Positions 18,361-28,195 are shown, counted from the stretch's first letter. The stretch: 64,000 nt of DNA from an uncultured Bacteroidales bacterium (GCA_902788315.1 CADAJS010000003.1:186606-250605), one strand, 5' to 3'. Numbers and translations: made by a program. Notes: generated from the letters alone by a model not told the origin.

Positions 18361-19101
18361 CTATTTCTTCGCCGCCCTCTTCACCTTCGCATATTCCTTC
18401 CGGGCTTTCTCGTATTGCTTCTGAAACTCGGGTTCTGACATCACGCGGGCAAAAGTGATACTGGCTGCCACGCGTCCGGCATCCACATCGCTCTGATAGT
18501 GGAAGCCCACGATGACGCGGCTCTGGCCCAGTTCGTAGGCCACCTTCATAATACCCTCTGTATGCTCAGGGTCGATGCTGGCCAGGGCGAGGCCCACCAG
18601 CCACGAGGCATGCGTGTGACCCGAGGGATAGCTTGTGAAGTCGGTGGCACTCTCGTGGCGAGGCACCCCCGACGGCTCCTTGAACTGCTGGTAGGGACGC
18701 ACACGATGGAAGAAAGCCTTCGCACTGGCCCCTGCCTGCTGCTCCGTGAGATGCAGGCGAGAGAAGAGGCGGAACAGTTCGGGATGCGTCTCGGGAGTGA
18801 GCTCGATACCCACCTCGGGCGTGAAGCGTTTCATGAAATAGCCGGCACCGATGCTGGCGTCGTCCACTGCAAGCCGTCCGCGCTCGCTGTCCTGCATGGA
18901 ACGCCCCCATTGATACTGTACCCAATCGTTGTGAAAGAGCGGGTCGGTCAAGGAAGGTGGCTCGGGGAGCACGTGCTCCAAATGGGGTGCCTCCTCACGG
19001 GTAAAGAAGGGGGAGAACTTTTCTTTCGTCACATCGCCCTCGGCCAGGGCTGCAGCGGCACTCATAACGAAGGCCGCAGCCAGAAGGAATCTCTTTGTCA
19101 T
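18361..19101 (-). CDS. Class A acid phosphatase (PAP2 superfamily)
   Basis: A 246-residue exported protein (signal MTKRFLLAAAFVMSAAAALA). The three phosphatase motifs are present: FFHRVRPYQQF (Arg-Pro), YPSGHTHASWLVG (Ser-Gly-His, catalytic His) and SRVIVGFHYQSDVDAGR (Arg...His...Asp). This is the pattern of periplasmic non-specific acid phosphatases such as PhoN, which remove phosphate from many organic esters through a phosphohistidine. It lies 36 bp after the LuxR-type regulator gene on the same strand and may be cotranscribed with it. Confidence 0.92.
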   Translation of the reverse strand: MTKRFLLAAAFVMSAAAALAEGDVTKEKFSPFFTREEAPHLEHVLPEPPSLTDPLFHNDWVQYQWGRSMQDSERGRLAVDDASIGAGYFMKRFTPEVGIELTPETHPELFRLFSRLHLTEQQAGASAKAFFHRVRPYQQFKEPSGVPRHESATDFTSYPSGHTHASWLVGLALASIDPEHTEGIMKVAYELGQSRVIVGFHYQSDVDAGRVAASITFARVMSEPEFQKQYEKARKEYAKVKRAAKK

Positions 19102-19136
19102 ATCGTTTGTTTTATGTATCCGGTGTGTACATCTAT

Positions 19137-19769
19137 CTACACTTCCTCCAATCGCACGTATTCGTTCAGTATGGCATAAACCGTGAGACCGGAGAGCGTG
19201 TGAATGCCGGTCTTCTCCTGAATGTTCTTGCGATGAGTGATGACGGTGGTGGAACTGATGTGCAGCTGCTCGGCAATCTCCTTATTGATGAATCCCTTCA
19301 CCACCAGTGCAAGCACTTCGATTTCCCGCGGCGAGAGGTCGGGCTGGCGCAGGGCATCCGCATCGTGACGCCTTACATGGGCAAAGCTGGGACCGTGAAA
19401 TGATTCGGTGGCACGCCCCTCTCCGCTGCGCCCGCCCATCTGCCTTAGCAGAAGCACCTGCTGAATGAGCGAGTGTTCGTCCTGCGAGATGTCGAGCGCG
19501 GGGACTCCCAGCGCACGTGCCTGCTCCGGCCCCTGAACCAGGAGGACGACCCGATGACCCAGCTGGCGAAAGAAATTCACCTGTGAGAAATAGATGTTGC
19601 TCGACACGAAATAATGGACAAAGCCGAAGGGAGTGTCCTGCATCAACTCGGCATACGAGCGGAAACAGCGCACCACGACATCGGGCAGCAGATCGTGCAA
19701 GAGCGATTTCAGTCCCACACACGCCAGCGTGTTGGCATCTATGACAGCCAGTTCAATCTCGTCTTTCAT
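19137..19769 (-). CDS. LuxR-type regulator with degenerate receiver domain
   Basis: A 210-residue protein laid out like a NarL/FixJ response regulator. The C-terminal LuxR helix-turn-helix is strong: LSPREIEVLALVVKGFINKEIAEQLHISSTTVITHRKNIQEKTG. The N-terminal region resembles a receiver (ELAVIDANTLACVGLKSLLHD), but the usual acidic pair is reduced to one Asp, and the expected phosphoacceptor position reads YFVSSNIYF with no Asp. It is therefore probably not controlled by ordinary phosphotransfer. No histidine kinase is nearby. The closest possible target is the acid phosphatase gene that follows it. Confidence 0.87.
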   Translation of the reverse strand: MKDEIELAVIDANTLACVGLKSLLHDLLPDVVVRCFRSYAELMQDTPFGFVHYFVSSNIYFSQVNFFRQLGHRVVLLVQGPEQARALGVPALDISQDEHSLIQQVLLLRQMGGRSGEGRATESFHGPSFAHVRRHDADALRQPDLSPREIEVLALVVKGFINKEIAEQLHISSTTVITHRKNIQEKTGIHTLSGLTVYAILNEYVRLEEV

Positions 19770-19972
19770 GCCGCAAAATTAGATAAAAAACACGAATAAC
19801 AAGCCATTCTGAGGAAGAAAAACAAATGCACGACGTCATATTGCCCTGCACGCCACGGATTACCGAGTGTACAGAAGAGTGCAATTTTACGAATAATTTC
19901 CCCTTCCCGAATAGCCGAAAGGTACAATTCTGTGGCTGTTTTGGGCAAGAAAGCAAGAGTGTGGGGACGGAA

Positions 19973-20004
19973 TTTGGAATTCTAAGATAATTGTATTATC
20001 TTTG
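19973..20004 (+). promoter_or_regulatory. Promoter for the purM-prfA-lpx operon
   Basis: TTTG (19973-19976), a 20-bp spacer and TATCTTTG (19997-20004) match the Bacteroidota primary sigma consensus closely. It lies 28 bp before the purM ATG. Confidence 0.8.
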
Positions 20005-20031
20005 CGGCCGAAATAGTATAGCCCAAGAGAA

Positions 20032-21198
20032 ATGAGCAACCAACGTTATATGCTACGCGGCGTTAGTGCTGCGAAAGAAGACGTACACAACGCAATCAGA
20101 CATATCGACAAAGGCATCTTCCCACAAGCCTTCTGCAAGATAATCCCCGACATCCTGGGAGGCGACCCCGAGTATTGCAACATCATGCATGCCGACGGTG
20201 CAGGCACCAAGTCGAGCCTTGCCTATATGTACTGGCGGGAGACGGGAGACCTGAGCGTATGGAAGGGCATCGCCCAGGATGCGCTCATCATGAACACCGA
20301 CGACCTGCTCTGTGTGGGCGCCGTAGATAATATTTTAGTCTCCTCCACCATCGGCCGCAACAAGATGCTCATTCCGGGTGAAGTAATCTCCGCCATCATC
20401 AACGGCACCGACGAACTGATGAAGGAGCTGCGCGACATGGGCATCGGCATCTGGGGCACCGGCGGCGAGACGGCCGACGTGGGCGACCTTGTCCGCACCA
20501 TCATCGTGGACAGCACTGTGACATGCCGCATGAAGCGAGCCGAAGTCATCAATAATGCCGATATACGTCCCGGCGACGTCATCGTGGGACTCTCCAGTAC
20601 CGGACAGGCCACCTACGAGAAGGAATACAATGGCGGAATGGGCAGCAACGGACTGACCAGTGCCCGCCACGACGTCTTTGCCAAATACCTCGCAGAGAAG
20701 TACCCCGAGAGCTATGACCATGCCGTACCCGAAGAACTTGTCTATAGCGGCACATGCCGGCTGACCGACCGGATAGAAGGCACACCGCTCACAGCAGGAA
20801 AATTAGTACTCTCCCCCACGCGCACCTATGCTCCTGTCGTCAGGAAAATGCTGGACGAGATGCGCCCCGCCATCCACGGCATGGTGCACTGCACGGGCGG
20901 CGCACAGACGAAGGTGTTGCACTTCGTCAGCGACGACTGCCGCGTCATAAAGGACAACATGTTCCCCGTGCCGCCCCTCTTTAAGACCATCCAGGAGCAG
21001 AGCGGCACCGACTGGGCCGAGATGTACAAGGTCTTCAACATGGGCCATCGCCTGGAGGTATATGTCGCACCCGAAGATGCCAAGAAAGTCATTGCCATAT
21101 CGAAGAGCTTCAACATCGACGCTCAGGTGGTCGGCCATATCGAGCAGGGCACGAAGAGCCTCACCATCAAGAGTGAGTACGGAGAGTTCTACTATTAA
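20032..21198 (+). CDS. purM: Phosphoribosylformylglycinamidine cyclo-ligase (AIR synthase)
   Basis: A 388-residue PurM-superfamily protein. It has the ATP/FGAM-binding segments HADGAGTKSSLAYMYW (about residues 54-69), IAQDALIMNTDDLLCVGA and GIWGTGGETADVGDL. The C-terminal half shows NGLTSARHDVF and the glycine-rich HCTGGAQTKVL. PurM closes the imidazole ring in purine synthesis. The sequence is more divergent than the E. coli enzyme and resembles the longer Bacteroidota form. It heads an operon that continues with two small membrane proteins and prfA, downstream of a near-consensus promoter. Confidence 0.9.
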   Translation: MSNQRYMLRGVSAAKEDVHNAIRHIDKGIFPQAFCKIIPDILGGDPEYCNIMHADGAGTKSSLAYMYWRETGDLSVWKGIAQDALIMNTDDLLCVGAVDNILVSSTIGRNKMLIPGEVISAIINGTDELMKELRDMGIGIWGTGGETADVGDLVRTIIVDSTVTCRMKRAEVINNADIRPGDVIVGLSSTGQATYEKEYNGGMGSNGLTSARHDVFAKYLAEKYPESYDHAVPEELVYSGTCRLTDRIEGTPLTAGKLVLSPTRTYAPVVRKMLDEMRPAIHGMVHCTGGAQTKVLHFVSDDCRVIKDNMFPVPPLFKTIQEQSGTDWAEMYKVFNMGHRLEVYVAPEDAKKVIAISKSFNIDAQVVGHIEQGTKSLTIKSEYGEFYY

Positions 21199-21210
21199 AG
21201 AAAGACCATC

Positions 21211-21423
21211 ATGAGGGAAATCAAGATAACCGACTACACGATGAGAGACTGGCTCAGACAACTGGGCAGCATGGGGTGCTTTCTCTTCCTCTTCCAATGC
21301 GCCGTTCGTGCCTTCATCGAAGGCGACTGGCTTCAGGGCTTGATGCACTGCCTCGGCGCGCTCGGTTGGGCGTTGGTCTATCTACACATCAGCAAAGAAA
21401 TACGGGAAAAGAACCCCCAATAG
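21211..21423 (+). CDS. Small membrane protein, function unknown
   Basis: A 70-residue protein starting at an ATG 12 bp after the purM stop. It has a short N-terminal helix (REIKITDYTMRDWLRQLG) and two predicted membrane segments (MGCFLFLFQCAVRAFI and GLMHCLGALGWALVYLHI), ending in a charged tail. I do not recognise a family. Tight placement between purM and prfA supports it as real and cotranscribed. Confidence 0.65.
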   Translation: MREIKITDYTMRDWLRQLGSMGCFLFLFQCAVRAFIEGDWLQGLMHCLGALGWALVYLHISKEIREKNPQ

Positions 21424-21447
21424 AAGATTCAAAAAGAAGAGTTAGTT

Positions 21448-21552
21448 ATGGAATATATCCTCACAGCAGCGCTGCTCGTCGTCATTTTCTTTGCATGGCG
21501 TCAGTTCTACCTTACGCACAAGAAAAAGAACCACAAGCATGGCAGACAGTAA
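21448..21552 (+). CDS. 34-residue single-pass membrane peptide
   Basis: A short open frame: ATG at 21448, product MEYILTAALLVVIFFAWRQF followed by a basic tail rich in Lys and His, stop at 21550-21552. It has one hydrophobic segment followed by positive charge, as expected for an inner-membrane micropeptide with a cytoplasmic tail. It starts 24 bp after the preceding stop and overlaps the prfA start by 14 bp in another frame, suggesting translational coupling. An AAGAAGAG purine stretch lies just upstream of the start. No known family is recognised. Confidence 0.55.
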   Translation: MEYILTAALLVVIFFAWRQFYLTHKKKNHKHGRQ

Positions 21553-22651
21553 TACATTGCTCGACAAGCTCGATGGACTCGTAAGTCGCTTCGAGGAGGT
21601 GAGCACGCTCATCACCGACCCTTCGGTCATCGCCGACCAGAAACGCTACGTCAAGCTTACCAAGGAATACAAGGACCTGGGCAAGATTGTCAAGGCGCGC
21701 AAGGAATACATCGGCCAGCTGCAGAACGTGGCCGATGCCAAGGAGATGCTCTCCATCGAAGACGATGCCGAGACGAAGGACATGCTCCGACAGGAACTCT
21801 CGGAAAGCGAAAAGCGCATTCCTGAGCTTGAGGAAGAGATAAAGCTCCTGCTCGTTCCCGCCGATCCCGAGGACGACAAGAACATCGTGCTTGAGATACG
21901 CGGAGGCACTGGCGGCGACGAGGCTGCCCTCTTTGCCGGCGACCTCTTCCGCATGTACTCAAAGTTCTTCGAACAGAAGGGATGGAAGATGGCCGTGAGC
22001 AGTTACAGCGAGGGCGCCGTAGGAGGCTACAAGGAGATTGTCTGCTCGGTGACGGGCGAGGGAGTCTATGGCATCATGAAATACGAGAGCGGAGTCCACC
22101 GCGTACAGCGTGTGCCTGCCACCGAAACACAGGGCCGCGTCCACACCTCTGCAGCCACCGTCGCCGTACTGCCCGAGGCCGAGGAATTCGACGTGGAGAT
22201 CAACGAGGGAGCCATCAAGTGGGACACCTTCCGTTCGAGCGGAGCTGGCGGACAGAACGTAAACAAGGTGGAGTCCGGCGTGCGAGCACGATACATGTGG
22301 CGCAATCCCAACACCGGCATCGAGGAAGAGATCCTGGTGGAGTGTACCGAGACGCGCGACCAGCCAAAGAACAAAGAACGCGCCCTCGCGCGCCTGCGTA
22401 CATTTATATATGATAAGGAACACCAGAAATACCTGGACGACATAGCCAGCAAGCGCAAGACGATGGTATCGACCGGCGACCGCTCTGCAAAGATACGCAC
22501 CTACAACTACCCGCAAGGGCGCATCACCGACCACCGCATCGGATATACCATCTACAACCTGGCTTCATTCATGGACGGCAACATTCAGGACTGCATCGAC
22601 CACCTCATCGTGGCCGAGAATGCCGAGCGACTTAAAGAATCAGAATTATGA
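21539..22651 (+). CDS. prfA: Peptide chain release factor 1
   Basis: A 370-residue class I release factor that recognises UAA and UAG. I use the ATG at 21539 ([20 protein letters not shown]), since the longer frame from 21491 would begin inside the upstream micropeptide. The codon-recognition tripeptide PAT appears in [12 protein letters not shown], which marks RF1 rather than RF2. The peptidyl-tRNA hydrolysis motif is GGQ in [15 protein letters not shown]. The stop overlaps the pyrF start by 4 bp (ATGA). Confidence 0.95.
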   Translation: MADSNTLLDKLDGLVSRFEEVSTLITDPSVIADQKRYVKLTKEYKDLGKIVKARKEYIGQLQNVADAKEMLSIEDDAETKDMLRQELSESEKRIPELEEEIKLLLVPADPEDDKNIVLEIRGGTGGDEAALFAGDLFRMYSKFFEQKGWKMAVSSYSEGAVGGYKEIVCSVTGEGVYGIMKYESGVHRVQRVPATETQGRVHTSAATVAVLPEAEEFDVEINEGAIKWDTFRSSGAGGQNVNKVESGVRARYMWRNPNTGIEEEILVECTETRDQPKNKERALARLRTFIYDKEHQKYLDDIASKRKTMVSTGDRSAKIRTYNYPQGRITDHRIGYTIYNLASFMDGNIQDCIDHLIVAENAERLKESEL

Positions 22652-23469
22652 ACAGACAAGAGTTAGTAGCAAACATACGAAGCAAGAAGAGCTTCCTATG
22701 CATCGGTCTTGACACCGACCTAAAGAAGATACCCGGGCACCTGCTCAGCGAGGAAGATCCCATCTTCGCGTTCAATCGCGCCATCATCGACGCCACCGCG
22801 CCCTATTGCGTAGCCTTCAAGCCGAATCTCGCCTTCTATGAGGCGGCCGGTGTGAAAGGACTCATGGCCTTCGAGAAGACGGTGAAGTACCTGAAGCAGA
22901 ACTATCCCGACCAGTTCATCATTGCCGACGCCAAGCGGGGCGACATAGGCAACACCAGCGCCATGTATGCCCGCACGTTCTTCGAGGAGATGGACGTCGA
23001 CGCCGTGACCGTGGCCCCCTACATGGGCGAGGACAGCGTGACACCCTTCCTGGGCTATCGGGGCAAATGGGTCATCCTGCTGGCGCTGACGAGCAACAAG
23101 GGCTCGCTCGACTTCCAGCTCACCGAGGACAAGGATGGCGAACGCCTGTTCGAGAAGGTAATACGCAAGAGCCAGGAATGGGGCAGCGACGAGAACCTGA
23201 TGTACGTGGTGGGAGCCACGAGAGGAGAACTGTTCCGGGACATCCGGCGTGTGGCCCCGAAGGCATTCCTGCTCGTCCCAGGCATCGGAGCACAGGGAGG
23301 AAGCCTCGAAGACGCCTGCAAGTACGGCATGACAGAGGACTGCGGACTGCTGGTCAACAGCAGCCGAGCCATCATCTACGCCGACCAGACAGAGAACTTT
23401 GCCACAGTAGCTGCGGCGAAAGCCAAGGAGGTGGCCGGGCAGATGGAAATGTTTATTCATAATATATAA
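22648..23469 (+). CDS. pyrF: Orotidine 5'-phosphate decarboxylase
   Basis: A 273-residue enzyme producing UMP from OMP in pyrimidine synthesis. The catalytic motif [19 protein letters not shown] (DAKxxD-I) is at about residues 90-108, and the phosphate-binding part is [13 protein letters not shown]. The length and [12 protein letters not shown] start are those of the type 2 subgroup (PyrF of about 270-310 residues). The 4-bp overlap with prfA indicates coupled translation. Confidence 0.95.
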   Translation: MNRQELVANIRSKKSFLCIGLDTDLKKIPGHLLSEEDPIFAFNRAIIDATAPYCVAFKPNLAFYEAAGVKGLMAFEKTVKYLKQNYPDQFIIADAKRGDIGNTSAMYARTFFEEMDVDAVTVAPYMGEDSVTPFLGYRGKWVILLALTSNKGSLDFQLTEDKDGERLFEKVIRKSQEWGSDENLMYVVGATRGELFRDIRRVAPKAFLLVPGIGAQGGSLEDACKYGMTEDCGLLVNSSRAIIYADQTENFATVAAAKAKEVAGQMEMFIHNI

Positions 23470-23487
23470 TTCATAATATAGAAAGAC

Positions 23488-24552
23488 GTGGAATTTACAG
23501 CACAGATGATAGCAGGGCTGATCGGTGGCACCGTGGTAGGCGACCCCGAAGCCAAGGTCAACAATTTTGCCCGCATTGAAGAAGGGAAACCTGGCTGCAT
23601 CAGTTTTCTTTATAACGACAAGTATGTACACCACCTCTACGAGACGGAATGCAGTGTGGTGCTGATTAGCGAGAACATCGAGGTCAAGCAGGAATTGAAG
23701 CCTACCCTCATCAAGGTAGCCGATGCCCGCGAAGCGGTGGCAAGGCTACTCCAGATATATGAGAGCATGAAGCCGAAGCGCGAGGGCATAAGCCAGCTGG
23801 CCTTCATCGACCCCAGCGCGAAGATCGGCGAACACTGCTACATCGGCCCCTTCGTGGCTATCGCCGAAGGCGTAGAGATAGGCGAGGGATGCGTACTGCA
23901 TCCGCACGTCACGATAGGCCGCAACGCCAAGGTAGGGACCGAGACCGAGATATACAGCAATGCCGTCATCTACCACGACTGCCGTGTAGGCAATCGCTGC
24001 GTGCTGCATGCCGGATGCGTCATCGGAGCCGACGGCTTCGGCTTTCAGCCTACGGAGAAGGGCTACGAGAAGATTCCCCAGATAGGCATCGCCATCATCG
24101 AAGACGACGTAGAGATTGGCGCCAACGCCTGCGTGGACCGCGCCATGATGGGCGCCACGGTCATCCACAGCGGCGTGAAGATAGACAATCTGGTACAGAT
24201 TGGTCACAACGACGAGATAGGCAGCCACACGGTGATGTCCTCACAGGTGGGCATCGCAGGAAGCACAAAGGTGGGACAATGGTGCATGTTCGGCGGCCAA
24301 GTGGGCATTGCAGACCACGCCACGATAGCCGACCGCACCATGGTGGGTGCCCAGGGCGGAGTGCCAAACTCCATCAAGAAGGAGGGACAGGCACTGCAAG
24401 GCAGTCCTGCCATCGACGCCAAGAACTTCTGGCGCAGCTCAGTGGTCTTCAAGCAGCTTCCCGACATGTGGAGCGAAATGAACCGACTCAAGAAACAAGT
24501 GGCCGAACTGCAGGACCAGCTCTCCCAGCTGGCCGGCACCGACCTCTCATAA
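23488..24552 (+). CDS. lpxD: UDP-3-O-acylglucosamine N-acyltransferase
   Basis: A 354-residue acyltransferase for the third step of lipid A synthesis. Residues about 1-100 form the uridine-binding domain (CISFLYNDKYVHHLYETE). The left-handed beta-helix follows, made of hexapeptide repeats such as IGEHCYIGPFVAI and VEIGEGCVLHPHVTIG, with the catalytic His in VQIGHNDEIG. The C-terminal helix has RLKKQVAELQDQL. Its position next to lpxC and lpxA is the usual lipid A gene order. Confidence 0.96.
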   Translation: MEFTAQMIAGLIGGTVVGDPEAKVNNFARIEEGKPGCISFLYNDKYVHHLYETECSVVLISENIEVKQELKPTLIKVADAREAVARLLQIYESMKPKREGISQLAFIDPSAKIGEHCYIGPFVAIAEGVEIGEGCVLHPHVTIGRNAKVGTETEIYSNAVIYHDCRVGNRCVLHAGCVIGADGFGFQPTEKGYEKIPQIGIAIIEDDVEIGANACVDRAMMGATVIHSGVKIDNLVQIGHNDEIGSHTVMSSQVGIAGSTKVGQWCMFGGQVGIADHATIADRTMVGAQGGVPNSIKKEGQALQGSPAIDAKNFWRSSVVFKQLPDMWSEMNRLKKQVAELQDQLSQLAGTDLS

Positions 24553-24570
24553 GACAATCCATAACGACTT

Positions 24571-25956
24571 ATGTTAAAGCAGAACACACTGAACGACAGT
24601 TTCACCCTGAGTGGCAAAGGGCTGCATACGGGCCTTCGCCTGACAGCCACTTTCTGTCCCGCTCCCGAGAACCACGGATACAAGATTCAGCGCATCGACC
24701 TTCCCGGCCAGCCCGTCATTGATGCCGTAGCCGAGAATGTGGTGGACACACAGCGCGGCACGGTCCTGGCACAGGCCGACGCCCGATGCAGCACCGTCGA
24801 GCATGCCATGGCGGCACTCTATGCCCACGGCGTGGACAACGTGCTCATCAAGGTGGACGGCCCGGAGCTGCCCATTCTGGATGGCAGCGCCGCATGCTAC
24901 GTCAAGGAGATTCAGCGCGTAGGCCTGAAGGAGCAGGACGCACCGAAGGACTACTTCGTCATCACCAAGAAAATGGAGTTCCGCGACGAGAACACCGGCG
25001 CATGCATCACCCTGCTGCCCGACGAGGACTTCTCCATCACGAGCATGATTTCCTTCCAGGGCAAAGTGCTCAGCAGCCAGTTTGCCACCCTCGACAGCAT
25101 GGACGACTTCGACCGCGAGATATCGGCCGCACGCACCTTTGTCTTCGTGCGAGAGATAGAGCCGCTCCTCATGGCCGGACTCATCAAGGGAGGCGACCTG
25201 GACAACGCCATCGTCATCTATGAGAACAAGACAAGCCAGGAGAACCTGGACAAGCTGTGTGCCCTCACCGGAGCCGAACATCACGATGCCAACGACCTGG
25301 GCTACCTCCAACACAAGCCACTCGTCTGGGAGAACGAGCCGGCGCGGCACAAGCTGCTCGACATCATTGGCGACATGGCCCTCATCGGCCGGCCCATCAA
25401 GGGGCGCATCATTGCCACACGCCCAGGCCATACCATTAATAATAAGTTCGCGCGCATCATGCGCAAGGAGATACGCAAGCATGAGGTGCAGGCGCCCCAC
25501 ATCAACCAGGCCAAAGCTCCCGTGCTCGACGTGAACCAGATTCGCGAACTGCTGCCCCACCGCTACCCCATGCAGCTGGTGGACCGCGTCATGGAACTGA
25601 CCCCCGACGGCATCGTGGCCGTGAAGAACATCACGATCAACGAGCCCTTCTTCCAGGGACACTTCCCCGACGAGCCCATCGTGCCGGGCGTGCTGATTGT
25701 CGAGGCGATGACACAGGCGGGCGGACTCTGGGTGCTGCACCAGATGGACGAGCCCAGCCGATGGAGCACCTACATCCTGAAGATCGACAACGTGCGCCTG
25801 CGGCAGAAGGTAGTGCCCGGAGACACACTGATCTTCAAGGTAGAACCCATCACGCCGCTGAGCCACAACATCATCACCATGCAGGGCTATGCCTTCGTGG
25901 GCGAGAACTGCATCGCCGAGGCAGTCGTCACGGCACAGATTATCAAGAACAAATAA
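24571..25956 (+). CDS. lpxC/fabZ: Bifunctional UDP-3-O-acyl-GlcNAc deacetylase / 3-hydroxyacyl-ACP dehydratase
   Basis: A 461-residue fusion, a known feature of Bacteroidota. The LpxC part (about residues 1-305) has the zinc sites: His in STVEHAMAAL and the later His/Asp in HKLLDIIGDMALIG, plus DGPELPILDGSA. The FabZ part (about 315-461) has LLPHRYPMQLVDRV and the catalytic HFPDEPIVPGVLIVEAMTQ. It joins the committed deacetylation step of lipid A synthesis with dehydration in fatty acid elongation, two activities that compete for 3-hydroxyacyl-ACP. Confidence 0.97.
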   Translation: MLKQNTLNDSFTLSGKGLHTGLRLTATFCPAPENHGYKIQRIDLPGQPVIDAVAENVVDTQRGTVLAQADARCSTVEHAMAALYAHGVDNVLIKVDGPELPILDGSAACYVKEIQRVGLKEQDAPKDYFVITKKMEFRDENTGACITLLPDEDFSITSMISFQGKVLSSQFATLDSMDDFDREISAARTFVFVREIEPLLMAGLIKGGDLDNAIVIYENKTSQENLDKLCALTGAEHHDANDLGYLQHKPLVWENEPARHKLLDIIGDMALIGRPIKGRIIATRPGHTINNKFARIMRKEIRKHEVQAPHINQAKAPVLDVNQIRELLPHRYPMQLVDRVMELTPDGIVAVKNITINEPFFQGHFPDEPIVPGVLIVEAMTQAGGLWVLHQMDEPSRWSTYILKIDNVRLRQKVVPGDTLIFKVEPITPLSHNIITMQGYAFVGENCIAEAVVTAQIIKNK

Positions 25957-25974
25957 ACCCTAACACGACAGACT

Positions 25975-26748
25975 ATGAGTAAGATCAGCCCCCTGGCCTA
26001 CATACACCCCGAGGCCGTCATCGGTGCCAACTGTGAGATAGGTCCCTTCTGCTACATCGACCGAGGCGTAGTGATTGGCGACGACAACGTGCTTATGAAC
26101 AGCGTCACCGTGCTCTACGGCGCCCGTATCGGACGCGGCAACATATTCTTCCCCGGCGCCGTCATCAGTGCCATACCCCAGGACCTCAAGTTCCGCGGCG
26201 AGGACACCACCGCCGAGATCGGAGACAACAACAAGATACGCGAGAACGTGACCATCAACCGAGGCACCGCCGCCAAGGGAAAGACCATCGTGGGCAGCAA
26301 CAATCTGCTCATGGAGGGAATGCACGTGGCACACGACGTCTTCATCGGCAACGGATGCATCATCGGCAACAGCACCAAGCTGGCCGGAGAGGTGGTCGTG
26401 GACGACAACGCCATCCTGAGCGCCAGCGTGCTCATACACCAGTTCTGCCGCATCGGAGGATACTGCATGGTGGGCGGAGGCACACGTTCCAGCCAGGACA
26501 TCCTGCCATATAGCATGATCGCGCGCGACCCCGCAGCATTCTGCGGACTGAACACCGTCGGGCTGCGACGTCGAAACTTCGACCGAGAGATCATCGACAA
26601 CATACACAAGACCTATCAGATTATCCTCCAAGGCACGGGAAAGCTCACAGACCTGCTCCTGCGCGTAGAGGAGGAGATACCCATGAGCGACGAGATTCGC
26701 TACATCCTCGACTTCATCCGCTCCAGCAAGCGCGGCTTCATACGATAA
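25975..26748 (+). CDS. lpxA: UDP-N-acetylglucosamine O-acyltransferase
   Basis: A 257-residue LpxA, which performs the first acylation of lipid A synthesis. Hexapeptide repeats begin at residue 3 (ISPLAYIHPEAVIGANCEIGPFCYID). The catalytic His is in MEGMHVAHDVFIGNG (about residue 123). The C-terminal helical part includes RRRNFDREIIDNIHKTYQII. Length is standard. The gap to the lpxC/fabZ stop is 18 bp. Confidence 0.96.
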   Translation: MSKISPLAYIHPEAVIGANCEIGPFCYIDRGVVIGDDNVLMNSVTVLYGARIGRGNIFFPGAVISAIPQDLKFRGEDTTAEIGDNNKIRENVTINRGTAAKGKTIVGSNNLLMEGMHVAHDVFIGNGCIIGNSTKLAGEVVVDDNAILSASVLIHQFCRIGGYCMVGGGTRSSQDILPYSMIARDPAAFCGLNTVGLRRRNFDREIIDNIHKTYQIILQGTGKLTDLLLRVEEEIPMSDEIRYILDFIRSSKRGFIR

Positions 26749-26760
26749 GCGACCAAAGCC

Positions 26761-27294
26761 ATGACACAGAAACTCACACTCTTCAGCCAGGAAGTGGACG
26801 ACTTTGTCCTGGAACTGAAAATCGACGCCGATGCCACCTTCCACGACCTGCACCGACTCATCCAGCAGGCATGCGGATACGACGACACGCAGAACCACAG
26901 CTTCCTCATCTGCGACGAAGACTGGCGCATACGCCATCGCATACGCCAGACCGACACGGGCGACACCGCTATCGACGAAGACCTCTATCTCATGGACGAA
27001 ACGCCGCTGGGCGACTTCCTCGAGGAGGAAGGACAGCGCGTGGCCTACGTCTATGACCCCGAGGGGCAGCGTTTCTTCCTCATGGAACTGACAGAGAACA
27101 TCTTCGGACAGCCGCAGCCCGAGCCCATCGTGAGCCGCCGCCACGGGAAGGCACCAGCCCAATACCTCACGGAGGAAGACGAGCCTGCCACAAGGCCTGC
27201 CAGCGACGAGGCCGACACCGCCGATTTCTATGGCGACGAGGACTTCGAGGAGGACGAACTCGACATGGAGGGATTCGAAATCAGCGAACAATAA
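26761..27294 (+). CDS. Acidic pRiA4b ORF-3-like protein
   Basis: A 177-residue protein. The N-terminal half ([36 protein letters not shown]) fits the pRiA4b ORF-3-like family, a small fold found in plasmid and chromosomal proteins of unknown role. The C-terminal 50 residues are very acidic ([14 protein letters not shown]). Its place between lpxA and miaA, 12 bp from each neighbour, shows it belongs to the operon. No catalytic motif is visible. Confidence 0.75.
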   Translation: MTQKLTLFSQEVDDFVLELKIDADATFHDLHRLIQQACGYDDTQNHSFLICDEDWRIRHRIRQTDTGDTAIDEDLYLMDETPLGDFLEEEGQRVAYVYDPEGQRFFLMELTENIFGQPQPEPIVSRRHGKAPAQYLTEEDEPATRPASDEADTADFYGDEDFEEDELDMEGFEISEQ

Positions 27295-27304
27295 GGAGAC
27301 GCAC

Positions 27305-28195
27305 ATGACGCTCTACGTCCTGTTGGGCCCGACAGCGGTGGGCAAGACGGAACTCGCACTCAGGATGGCCGAACAGATGGGTTCGCCCATCCTGAACTGC
27401 GACAGCCGCCAGCTCTACCGCGACCTGCACATCGGCACGGCGGCTCCCACACCCCTGCAGCTGCAACGCGTCAGACACTACTTCGTGGGCACACTCGGCC
27501 TCCACGACTACTACAGCGCCGCACGCTACGAGGCCGACGCCCTGCAGCTCATCCGACAGCTTTCCCCCACACATCCCGCCCTGCTGCTCTCCGGAGGCAG
27601 CATGCTGTACATCGATGCCGTGTGCCAGGGTATCGACGACATCCCCACCATCGACGACGAGACACGACGCTTCCTGCGCTCGCGCTACGAGGCCGACGGA
27701 CTCGCCCCCCTGCTCGAGGAACTGCGTCTCATGGATCCCGAATACTACCAGACCGTTGACCGGCACAACACACAGCGAGTCATCCACGCCTTAGAGATAT
27801 GCTATGCCACGGGGCGCACATATACCTCCTTCCGTACACGCAACACCCAGCCACGCCCCTTCCGCATCGTGAAGATCGGGCTGCAGCGACCGAGAGCCGA
27901 ACTCTTCGACCGCATCAACCGACGTGTGCTTCAGATGATGGACGAGGGGCTCCTGGACGAAGTGCGCTCGCTGCTCCCCCACCGCCACGAGAACGCGCTG
28001 AACACTGTGGGATACAAGGAGCTCTTTGCCTACCTCGACGGGCAGATGACCCTCGAGGAGGCCGTGGCACGCATCCAGAAGAACACACGCGTCTATGCCA
28101 AGAAGCAGATGACATGGTTCCAGCGCGACCCGGCCATCCACTGGTTCCACCCCGATCAAGAGGCCGAAATCATGGCCCTCATCCGCCAGAAATAA
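27305..28195 (+). CDS. miaA: tRNA dimethylallyltransferase
   Basis: A 296-residue enzyme that adds dimethylallyl to A37 of tRNAs reading UNN codons. I chose the ATG at 27305 ([19 protein letters not shown]), which follows an AAGGAG ribosome-binding site; the longer frame from 27230 lies in the preceding gene. The P-loop is GPTAVGKT, followed by [19 protein letters not shown] and [28 protein letters not shown] and [16 protein letters not shown] close the protein. It is the last gene of the purM-lpx operon. Confidence 0.96.
   Translation: MTLYVLLGPTAVGKTELALRMAEQMGSPILNCDSRQLYRDLHIGTAAPTPLQLQRVRHYFVGTLGLHDYYSAARYEADALQLIRQLSPTHPALLLSGGSMLYIDAVCQGIDDIPTIDDETRRFLRSRYEADGLAPLLEELRLMDPEYYQTVDRHNTQRVIHALEICYATGRTYTSFRTRNTQPRPFRIVKIGLQRPRAELFDRINRRVLQMMDEGLLDEVRSLLPHRHENALNTVGYKELFAYLDGQMTLEEAVARIQKNTRVYAKKQMTWFQRDPAIHWFHPDQEAEIMALIRQK

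Noticed and set aside
21491..21538. An upstream start for prfA
   Set aside because: These codons lie in the 34-residue membrane peptide in another frame, and RF1 proteins begin at the MADSN-like position.
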